Positions 57,490-64,000 of a stretch of DNA of 64,000 nt are shown piece by piece; positions within the stretch are counted from its first letter, which is position 1; the number at the start of each line of letters is the position of its first letter. Source of the stretch: Chloroflexi bacterium 54-19 (GTDB taxonomy: Bacteria > Chloroflexota > Chloroflexia > Chloroheliales > Chloroheliaceae); assembly GCA_001898225.1 (NCBI GenBank), contig MKTJ01000035.1, positions 1 through 64,000 of the forward strand, given 5' to 3'. A program made the translations under genes and the position numbers. The notes below the pieces were generated by a model, which was given only the letters and a program-made list of their open reading frames with translations, was not told where the DNA came from and did not search any database.

Positions 57490-57509
57490 ATTACAGAAAG
57501 CTATGTCGG

Positions 57510-58994
57510 ATGCCCAAGCTTTTTTCTAACCTCAGGGACTTGCCTCGGCCTTTACGAATCTCCCGGCTTGTCAGTATAGTAATCAATTTGCTATTTGTTC
57601 TCCTGTTTGTACTGGTACTTGTTATCCAGTTAACCGGCGGTAATGCAAAAAACCTGGCCGGATTGGCAATCGATAGCCAGGATAACTTATATATTACGGA
57701 TGGTGGAAACGCAGTAATAAAAAAATATGATAACCAGGGTAATTTATTAAAAACCTGGGGTAGCCGTGGGAGTGGGGATGGTCAATTCGGATCACCATCA
57801 AGTCCTACTAAACTGGCCGTGAGTCCTGCCAATGAAGTATACGTGGTGGATGGTGACAATGATCGGGTCCAGAAGTTTGACTCAAACGGTAATTTTGTAA
57901 CCAAATGGACGAGCCAGAAACCAACTAATTATTCTGCTACAATCATAGTTGATAACCGGGGACAGGTTTATTCTTCGTTAAAAGGTTTCCAGAAATTTGA
58001 CGCAAATGGCAATTACCTGGGAAACCCGACCGCTAATTTGCCGGACTCGGTAAAGCTTAGCAGTTATTCGGGTATGGCGGTAGATGATGCGGGTACCCTT
58101 TTTGTGCCGGGCCAGGATAATAACCATATTTATGCCTTTACCGCCGAAGGCCAATATAGTAAAACCATCCCGCTGGTTGGGGCCGATTTCCCCCCGTTTT
58201 ACAACCCAAACAACATGGCGGTAGACCACCAGGGTAACTTTTATTTCAGCAGCTGGGATAGTAATCAAATTTTTAAGTTTGACCAGAACGGGAAGTTTGT
58301 TAAGACCTGGCTAGTTAACACCTCAAATGAACATTTAGTAAATTTCTCAGGTTTGGCCGTAGATAGTCGTAGCAATATCTATATTTTGGACCAGCGGGAC
58401 GAACAAATAGCAGTTTTCGACAACAACGGCCAGAAAATACGAGGGATGTCGATTGATTGGTATTGGTTAATCAGGTACGGTTTTATTATTAATTTGGGTT
58501 TCTTCTTTTATTCCCTCATCAACTTGATGTTAGAACGGTACTTTGCAAAGAAGTACAATATCAAGTCAGCAAAACTGGCGGATTTAACCGCAAATGGCTT
58601 ACCCGGCAAGATTTCACAGTTGACCTGCCTGGCAGTCTCATTATTTGGATTGACGCTTGGTTTACCAATAGCTGTTGTTCTATCTATTGTAAACTCCAGT
58701 ACAATCTATACCTCAATTACAACCGGAGTTACACCCGGTCTTGATTTTTACAAGACAGTATCCCTGTGCTTATCAGCGGGGTTATACATACTTGTTTTAA
58801 TCATGGTCTTTTTCGTAAAGAAAGCCCCATTAGTTGCCGGGATAGTCCAGATTGGCGCGGGTTTTGCTCTTTTCTTTTTAACAAGTGTCCTGGCGTTAAA
58901 AGTGCTGCCAGTTGCTATAATAATCGGTGGGGCTTTGGCTATTCTTGAGGCCAAAGAAAAGCAACCTGCTCCCCATAGCAATCTTAAACCCTAA
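57510..58994 (+). CDS. membrane-anchored NHL-repeat beta-propeller protein (second, AT-rich paralogue)
   Basis: This 494-residue protein has the same architecture as its upstream neighbour. An N-terminal TM helix (about 21-42) precedes an NHL propeller with LAIDSQDNLYITDGGNAVI and VVDGDNDRVQKFDSNGNF, and four TM helices lie after about residue 325. Base composition differs sharply. A hand count of 57661-57720 gives 23 G+C of 60, versus 36 of 60 for 56401-56460 in the upstream copy. ATG 57510 has only AGAAAG upstream. It probably arose by duplication through a different genome or was recently acquired. Confidence 0.82.
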   Translation: MPKLFSNLRDLPRPLRISRLVSIVINLLFVLLFVLVLVIQLTGGNAKNLAGLAIDSQDNLYITDGGNAVIKKYDNQGNLLKTWGSRGSGDGQFGSPSSPTKLAVSPANEVYVVDGDNDRVQKFDSNGNFVTKWTSQKPTNYSATIIVDNRGQVYSSLKGFQKFDANGNYLGNPTANLPDSVKLSSYSGMAVDDAGTLFVPGQDNNHIYAFTAEGQYSKTIPLVGADFPPFYNPNNMAVDHQGNFYFSSWDSNQIFKFDQNGKFVKTWLVNTSNEHLVNFSGLAVDSRSNIYILDQRDEQIAVFDNNGQKIRGMSIDWYWLIRYGFIINLGFFFYSLINLMLERYFAKKYNIKSAKLADLTANGLPGKISQLTCLAVSLFGLTLGLPIAVVLSIVNSSTIYTSITTGVTPGLDFYKTVSLCLSAGLYILVLIMVFFVKKAPLVAGIVQIGAGFALFFLTSVLALKVLPVAIIIGGALAILEAKEKQPAPHSNLKP

Positions 58995-59015
58995 AACTGG
59001 CCGAAAAGGTTTAGT

Positions 59016-59828
59016 ATGGCCCCTGAAAAATCCCCTTACTCTCAAGAATTAAAGAGTCTTCTTGACACGGCCCTTGCCACCGGACAACAAGCGCCCCTCG
59101 AAACTTACCTGACCGAACATAGCAACCTGCCCGGTCCACGCTCGAACCTGGAACTTTTAGAGGTTTTCGCCGGGCTGGTCGGCGAACTGGTGACGCCACC
59201 CGGCCCGAACTTCCCGGTCGAGCGGCTGGAAGAATTGCTGGACGGCTGGGCCAACCTCGACCTGGCTTCGGCCCCGGTCAATCACCCCCGCGAATTTCTG
59301 CCAACCTGTGCGGTCCTTTCTTACGGGCAGGTTGGGGTGGTCAGGCCGGAGTGGTGGGACGACGAAATAGCAAAACTTCGCCGTGCCGCTTCCAGTCCGA
59401 GCTGGCGCACCCGTGAAATAGTGGCCTGGGCCATCCAAAAGCTGCTGGCGGCGGACTGGCCCCGTGTGGTTGCTGTCCTTGAAGATTGGCTTCTTTCCGA
59501 CGACCCCCTGCTAATCCGGGCCGTGGTGGCTGCTGTGGCCGAGCCGTCCCTTTTGAAAGAGCCAACTCAGGCCGCCAATGCCCTGCGCATGCAGGTCAAA
59601 GCCCTGGTATGGTTTGAGAAGCAACCTACCAAAAAACGCAAAAGCGAAGAAATGCGAACATTACGCCAGGCTTTGGGGTATACTTTGAGCGTGGCGGTAG
59701 CGGCGGCCCCGGTGGAAGGGTGGCCCTGGTTGAAAAGCCTGATGGAGTCTAGGGACCCCGATGTAGCCTGGATTGTCCGCGAAAATCTCAAAAAGAACAG
59801 GCTAAAGAAACTGGTAGCCACAGCCTGA
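59016..59828 (+). CDS. alpha-solenoid (HEAT-like) protein of unknown function
   Basis: This 270-residue all-helical soluble protein shows HEAT-like repeats: WRTREIVAWAIQKLLAADWPRVVAVLEDWL, LIRAVVAAVAEPSLL, and WPWLKSLMESRDPDVAWIVRENLKK. The pattern resembles DNA-alkylation-repair-type and HEAT-repeat scaffold proteins. No DNA-glycosylase residue could be assigned. ATG 59016 follows the NHL gene by 21 bases, and G+C content is back to the local norm. It probably serves a protein- or nucleic-acid-binding role. Confidence 0.7.
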   Translation: MAPEKSPYSQELKSLLDTALATGQQAPLETYLTEHSNLPGPRSNLELLEVFAGLVGELVTPPGPNFPVERLEELLDGWANLDLASAPVNHPREFLPTCAVLSYGQVGVVRPEWWDDEIAKLRRAASSPSWRTREIVAWAIQKLLAADWPRVVAVLEDWLLSDDPLLIRAVVAAVAEPSLLKEPTQAANALRMQVKALVWFEKQPTKKRKSEEMRTLRQALGYTLSVAVAAAPVEGWPWLKSLMESRDPDVAWIVRENLKKNRLKKLVATA

Positions 59829-59867
59829 CCCGTCAATTAAACCTGCCTGAAACACAAAGGAGTCGTT

Positions 59868-60923
59868 ATGCCCCAGGGAAAATGGCGTTTTGCAACTCAA
59901 CTTGGCGATGCCGGGAAGGATGGTCTCCTGGCGGAAGCCCACGCGATTGAGGAGGCCGGGTTCGAAACGGCCTGGACCCCCGAACTTTACCGCAGCACTT
60001 TCGTGCCTCTCGCGGCGGTTGCCACCCAGACCTCGCACTTGCAACTCGGTAGCGGTATCGCCCTTGCCTTCACTCGCAGCCCCCTGATTTTGGCTTTGAG
60101 CGCCCTCGACCTGGACGAATTTAGCGAGGGCCGCTTTGTCCTGGGTTTGGGGACCGGGGTCAAGCGGCTGAACGAAAGCTGGCACAACGTCGCGAACTAC
60201 GGCCAACCCGCCCCCCACATGCGTGAGACGGTCGAGGTGGTCCGCCTCTTGATGGCAAAGGTCCATACCGGTGAACCGGTGGTCTACAAAGGCGAGTATT
60301 TCAACCTGGAAATAAAGGGTTTCCAGCGGCCTTTCCCACCCTTCCGCCAAAAAATCCCTATTCACATGGCCGGTATCCAGGAGAAGATGGTTGAGACTGC
60401 CGGGCAGGTTGCTGATGGCTTGCTGGGTCACCCGATTTGTTCGCCGCGCTGGATAAAAGAAGTCATTCTACCTCACCTGGCAACCGGCCTCGCTAAAGGG
60501 GGCCGCTCCCGCGAGGACTTCACCTATTCTCCTTCGATAACGGTTTCAATCGCGGCCAACGACAGCCCTGAAGCCCTCGCGGAAGCCCGCCGGGCCGCCC
60601 GAACTACCATCGCTTTTTACGGCACCGTCAAAACTTACGACCCTATCTGGGAAATGCACGGCTTCCAGGCCCCCATAAACCAGGTGCGCAGGGCTTTTAT
60701 ACGCAACGACCACGCCGCTATGCTCGATGCCGTAACCGAGGAAATGGTGGACGTTTTTACGATTGCCGGGACCAAAGATACGGTTGTGGAAAGGTTGGCC
60801 GAACTGCGCGAGTTGGGTGATGTGTTGTGGGTGGGTGGACCAACCTATTACCTGCCCCCGGCGCAGATTGCCGAGTACCGCCAGCGCCTGTTCGGACTGG
60901 TGGCCGCCTTGAGTGGGAAGTAG
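59868..60923 (+). CDS. LLM-class F420-dependent oxidoreductase
   Basis: This 351-residue TIM-barrel protein of the luciferase-like family opens WRFATQLGDAGKDGLLAEAH. It has EAGFETAWTPELYRSTFVPLAA and LDEFSEGRFVLGLGTGVKRLNE, with IPIHMAGIQEKMVETAGQVADG in the cofactor site. This pattern is close to the TIGR03617 F420 subgroup. It reduces or oxidises an unknown substrate with F420. AAAGGAG precedes ATG 59868. The aminopeptidase gene starts on the base after its stop. Confidence 0.88.
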   Translation: MPQGKWRFATQLGDAGKDGLLAEAHAIEEAGFETAWTPELYRSTFVPLAAVATQTSHLQLGSGIALAFTRSPLILALSALDLDEFSEGRFVLGLGTGVKRLNESWHNVANYGQPAPHMRETVEVVRLLMAKVHTGEPVVYKGEYFNLEIKGFQRPFPPFRQKIPIHMAGIQEKMVETAGQVADGLLGHPICSPRWIKEVILPHLATGLAKGGRSREDFTYSPSITVSIAANDSPEALAEARRAARTTIAFYGTVKTYDPIWEMHGFQAPINQVRRAFIRNDHAAMLDAVTEEMVDVFTIAGTKDTVVERLAELRELGDVLWVGGPTYYLPPAQIAEYRQRLFGLVAALSGK

Positions 60924-62081
60924 ATGGACGGGAAAGCCTTCAATACAACTGAGGACGACTTTTTAGGCCCGCTCCGGCGCTATGACCCGGTCGCCCGGCG
61001 CTTGTTGCGTATCAGCGCGAGGGTTAAAGCCGGGGAGCGGGTAACTATCCTGGGCCGGGCCGACAGCCTCGACTTTTGCGAAGCCCTCGAACTGGAATGC
61101 CGCCGCCTGGGGGCTTTCCCTTTCGTGGTGGTCGGTAGCGACGCCGCTTTGCTGGCCGCCCTTTCCGACGAAACTATTCCCGAAATTTTTCTGGCCCAGG
61201 CCAGTCCCCAACTGCTGGCCGCCCTCGAAGCCTCGGACCTCGTAATAACCACCTTTTTTGAAAGGGCCGAGCCGGGCCGTTTCGCTCATATCCCCCAGGC
61301 CCGCCAGCGTGCCCTCAAACAGAGCGAGGAAGCCCCCAGCAATATCATCTATGACGGAAAACGGCGCTGGATTGGCACCGAAGTCCCCACCCCCGGTCAG
61401 GCGGTCAGCCTGGGCCTCGATTGGCCCGTCCTGAATAAGCTGTTCTGGGAAGCCATGCAGGTCGATTATACCTCCCTGGCCGGACAGGCCCGCCAACTGG
61501 CGGAGCGATTGGGAAAAGCCCGGCAAATGCGTTTGCGAGATAGCCAGGGAAAAACCGATTTTATTTTGCCCCAGGCTGCCGGGTCTCGCCCGCTCGAACT
61601 CGACGATGGTATCATCTCACCGGAAGATGTCGCGGGAGGGGCGGTCTATCTGAATTTGCCTTCGGGAGAGGTCTGTTTCGCCCCGCCGGAGCAAAGCGCC
61701 AGGGGAAAGGTCTTTATCGAAGCGACCTTCTGGCAGGGCCAGCCTATCCGGGGCCTGGAACTGGAATTTGAAGGGGGTATCGTCCGGCCCCTGCGCGCCG
61801 AGCAGGGTTTCGAGCTTTTCTGCGAGGTCGTACGGAACTCCGGCGGTGATTCGGCCCGGTTGGGCGAGTTCGGGATTGGCCTCAACCCGGCGGTGACGCG
61901 CCTGACCGGGTTAACTCTCCTGGATGAAAAGATGATTGGAACCTGCCACCTGGCCCTGGGCGAAAACCGGGCCCTCGGCGGCGTTAACGATAGCGCTTTA
62001 CACTGGGACCTGGTCGTGGAAAACGCCATTTTAGAGGCGGACGGTGAGATTATACTAAAAGAGGGCCAATTTTACCTCTAG
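60924..62081 (+). CDS. M29-family aminopeptidase
   Basis: This 385-residue dinuclear metallopeptidase has the full M29 ligand set: Glu249 (LPSGEVCFAPPE), Glu315 (LGEFGIGLNP), His342 (IGTCHLALGEN), and His360 and Asp362 (LHWDLV). A catalytic Glu335 lies in DEKMIG. These cytosolic enzymes remove N-terminal residues from peptides. It follows the F420 oxidoreductase with no spacer, so translation is coupled, although no functional link is evident. A GAGGGC/GCCCTC stem overlaps the stop codon. Confidence 0.92.
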   Translation: MDGKAFNTTEDDFLGPLRRYDPVARRLLRISARVKAGERVTILGRADSLDFCEALELECRRLGAFPFVVVGSDAALLAALSDETIPEIFLAQASPQLLAALEASDLVITTFFERAEPGRFAHIPQARQRALKQSEEAPSNIIYDGKRRWIGTEVPTPGQAVSLGLDWPVLNKLFWEAMQVDYTSLAGQARQLAERLGKARQMRLRDSQGKTDFILPQAAGSRPLELDDGIISPEDVAGGAVYLNLPSGEVCFAPPEQSARGKVFIEATFWQGQPIRGLELEFEGGIVRPLRAEQGFELFCEVVRNSGGDSARLGEFGIGLNPAVTRLTGLTLLDEKMIGTCHLALGENRALGGVNDSALHWDLVVENAILEADGEIILKEGQFYL

Positions 62082-62132
62082 CCCTCTTATAACGACATAT
62101 CCCTTATAAGTTTGTTTAATTTTAATTTGAAA

Positions 62133-63197
62133 TCAGGCGGCGTCGGCGGCTGGAACAGGCTCGGCGGCCACTTTCCGGCGACGGCTGAATTTTACCCGGT
62201 AGATAATCATGCTGCCGACGATAAAGAACCCACCCGCGATTTGCCAGGGCACGATGGTTTCACCCAGGATTAAGGCCGCCGCGAAAACTCCCACGAACGG
62301 TTGCAAATAGGCGTAGAAGGCGGTGCGAGGCGCGCCAAGCTCTTTAATCCCGGTGAACCAGAGCAGGTTCGTGATAACGACCGAGCCCAGAGTGGAATAG
62401 AGCAGGGCCAGCCAGGCGTTGGTAGGCATCAGGGTCATTTTGTTCCAGTCAAACTGGCCGAAAGCAAACGGTAACAACGCCGCCGACCCGATAAGCGACA
62501 CATAGACGCTAATCAGGCTGGCCGAATAATGTTTCATGAGGGGGCGAATCATCGCGGTATAAGCCGCCCAGGAAGCCGCCGTCAGGATTGCCAGGCCGTC
62601 CCCGGCCAGGTTGCCGCCCAGCTTAGCGCCCGGCGCGGTCAGGATAATCAGGCTCACCCCGGCGACCGCCAGCGGCAGGCTCAGCCAGTAATTCAGCCGG
62701 ATTTTCTCCTGCCCCATCAGCCAGGCAAAGATAGTGGCGAAGGAAGGTGTAGCCGCCATTAAGAGCGACACCTCCGACGAGGTGGTGTTGCTGAGCGCGT
62801 AGACAAACAGAACCTGGTTTAAGAAGATGCCCATCAAAGCGGCCCCGACCATCAAAGGCACGTGCTGCCACCTGATTTTCAGGGAACCTTCTTTTAACTT
62901 AACATAAACTGCAAAGATGATTCCGGCAGTCCCAAAGCGGATGAGCGAAGTTTCGAGCGGCTGCATGTATTGCAGGATGCTTTTGACAAGAGGCACGTTA
63001 AAAGCCCACATAGTCACACAGGCCAGCACCATCAGGTCGGCTATTTGAAAGGTTTTCTGGTGGGCCGGGGAAACGGGTGGTTCAGGGGCGGGAAAGGTAT
63101 CGCTGCCGGTGGCGGGAGCCAGGACGACCTGGGTATCTTCAGGGTGGCGGCCTTCCGGCTTAAAATCAAAATCAACTACACGGTCGGTGGTCTCCAA
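62133..63197 (-). CDS. EamA family (DMT) transporter
   Basis: This 354-residue protein has a cytosolic N-terminal tail of about 50 residues, then ten TM helices in two EamA repeats. The first contains MWAFNVPLVKSIL and SEVSLLMAATPSFATIFAWL. The second contains AASWAAYTAMIRPL, PTNAWLALLYSTLGSVVITN and LQPFVGVFAAALILGE. Such drug/metabolite exporters often move amino acids or metabolites; the substrate is unknown. The start is TTG 63197 with AGGAG about 8 bases upstream. A Lys/Arg-rich C-terminus (FSRRRKV) fits the inside-positive rule. Convergent with the aminopeptidase gene. Confidence 0.92.
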   Translation of the reverse strand: METTDRVVDFDFKPEGRHPEDTQVVLAPATGSDTFPAPEPPVSPAHQKTFQIADLMVLACVTMWAFNVPLVKSILQYMQPLETSLIRFGTAGIIFAVYVKLKEGSLKIRWQHVPLMVGAALMGIFLNQVLFVYALSNTTSSEVSLLMAATPSFATIFAWLMGQEKIRLNYWLSLPLAVAGVSLIILTAPGAKLGGNLAGDGLAILTAASWAAYTAMIRPLMKHYSASLISVYVSLIGSAALLPFAFGQFDWNKMTLMPTNAWLALLYSTLGSVVITNLLWFTGIKELGAPRTAFYAYLQPFVGVFAAALILGETIVPWQIAGGFFIVGSMIIYRVKFSRRRKVAAEPVPAADAA

Positions 63198-63406
63198 CCT
63201 AAAAACTCCTGCTTATTCTGCCAGGGACGTTGAATGGGAACGTCGAGCGCGGTTTATCTTCCAAAAAGTATATAAAGGGGTCAGATTGCTTCTTTGCAAG
63301 CAAACATCTAACGCGGCGCGTTAAATTGTATACAATATGAACCTTATAAGGAATAGGGGCGTTGCAAATCCGCCAAATAGCCTATTTTTAAGGGTAGACC
63401 AAAGAC

Positions 63407-63610
63407 TTATTCGTATTCGGCGGCAACGCTTGTCTGCAAGACCCACTCCAGGGTCGTTATTACCCCGCTCAGGTTGGCGATTTCCTCGGCCAATTCCTCG
63501 CTACCCTCCCGGTCGTGAGCTCTTTCAGCCTTCTTTTCCTCGGCTAACAGTTCCCGGCGCGCTTCCACTGCTTCGCGCAGCCTTTCCTGGCATTCTGCTT
63601 CGGTACGCAT
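63407..63610 (-). CDS. small coiled-coil protein, 67 residues
   Basis: ATG 63610 has AGGAG 6 bases upstream, whereas the longer in-frame ORF from 63826 has a Cys-rich, non-protein-like leader. The protein MRTEAECQERLREAVEARRE continues as a highly charged helix (LLAEEKKAERAHDREGSEEL). It ends EEIANLSGVITTLEWVLQ, giving a probable antiparallel helical hairpin. The family is unknown; the size and charge are like small regulatory or structural helpers. It has its own transcript, divergent from the last gene of the window. Confidence 0.65.
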   Translation of the reverse strand: MRTEAECQERLREAVEARRELLAEEKKAERAHDREGSEELAEEIANLSGVITTLEWVLQTSVAAEYE

Positions 63611-63847
63611 ATCCGCTCCTAATTTCTGCTGTTTTTGCAAGCTTACTCTAAAAATCGTTTGCGCCATTACCCTAGCAAACGGATTAACCCCTCTTAAGTT
63701 TATCATCGGAACCCGACTTCGTCCACACCTGCCCCGAATGTGAAGACCGCCCAATTGTGCTATTATCTTACAAATTCGACATACTTTGAATATTACCGGT
63801 CCAGATTTTAACAGGCAAAACCGCAATACGTAGGAGATAACACCGCA

Positions 63848-64000
63848 ATGGCAAAAGAAATCGTTATTTCAACCGATGCTGACCCGAAAAGTTCCAAATA
63901 TTTTGTCTGGCAGATGGACGAACAGGAGGCCGAGCAGGTTAAAGAAGCTATCGGCGATATGGATTTGAATTTCCCGCTCCTTTCAACCCTTTCGGACTAT
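63848..64000 (+). CDS. N-terminal part of an unidentified gene (runs off the window)
   Basis: ATG 63848 follows AGGAGATAA (63832-63840) and the frame stays open to the right edge, 51 codons. It encodes MAKEIVISTDADPKSSKYFV, then acidic text WQMDEQEAEQVKEAIGDMD and FPLLSTLSDY. It is soluble and acidic, with no recognised domain in the visible part. Confidence 0.6.
   Translation, partial: MAKEIVISTDADPKSSKYFVWQMDEQEAEQVKEAIGDMDLNFPLLSTLSDY

Noticed and set aside
62060..62087. Terminator at the aminopeptidase stop
   Set aside because: AGAGGGC/GCCCTCT forms a stem but has no T-run on either strand and overlaps the coding end.

Overview
The window looks like a chromosomal segment of a Chloroflexota-type bacterium. 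The assignment is inferred from several traits. RpoC is 1542 residues with a long coiled-coil insert in the clamp. A sugar-binding lipoprotein carries a long Ala/Thr linker. An F420-dependent oxidoreductase and an F420:NADP oxidoreductase occur together. Most coding DNA is G+C-rich with AT-rich spacers, and GTG/TTG starts with good Shine-Dalgarno sites are common. No rRNA, tRNA, CRISPR array or complete insertion sequence was seen. No computation was run, so homology calls rest on recognised motifs and start sites on visible ribosome-binding sites.

Layout. 1-5.1 kb: end of rpoB, an unusually long hairpin-bearing spacer, and rpoC with a bidirectional terminator. 5.1-12 kb: mixed short units, including a 63-residue membrane protein, a core-MetE-type methyltransferase, a GNAT enzyme, a membrane-anchored beta-propeller, a HAD/LOG pair, a tail-anchored protein and a Rieske oxygenase. 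12.5-22 kb: a carbohydrate-uptake locus with a binding lipoprotein, two permeases and a LacI regulator, preceded by twin LacI-type operators. Next to it are a receiver protein lacking its phospho-Asp and a divergent 1083-residue sensor that joins a sugar-binding-protein-like domain, histidine kinase, receivers and AraC DNA-binding domain in one apparently cytosolic chain. 22-34.7 kb: enzymes and regulators, namely Eis-like acetyltransferase, a twice-frameshifted small membrane gene, F420 reductase, GH43, LysR with a divergent thioredoxin-reductase-like gene, tyrosine recombinase, AEC transporter, a short-chain dehydrogenase/surE/crotonase run, and galE with a DUF4406-like gene. Heptad-periodic repeats sit in the gaps of this region. 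34.8-37.1 kb: a lone HTH-NB-ARC-TPR (STAND) protein. 37.4-41.9 kb: translation and envelope housekeeping genes rpsB-tsf-pyrH-frr-uppS. 42-48.1 kb: a BBE-type flavoprotein, a MarR-MFS-CopCD operon, then rbfA and mtnP.

48.2-59.8 kb is the least understood and most interesting block. Seven co-directional genes encode a DUF2085-like membrane protein, a bactofilin-like beta-helix protein, a 954-residue two-TM coiled-coil protein, a GT-C-like multi-spanning membrane protein, two tandem membrane-anchored NHL propellers (the second much more AT-rich) and an alpha-solenoid protein. I read it as a candidate envelope scaffold or surface-assembly module, which is inference only. The window ends with an F420 LLM-class oxidoreductase, an M29 aminopeptidase, an EamA transporter, a small coiled-coil protein and the start of an unidentified gene.
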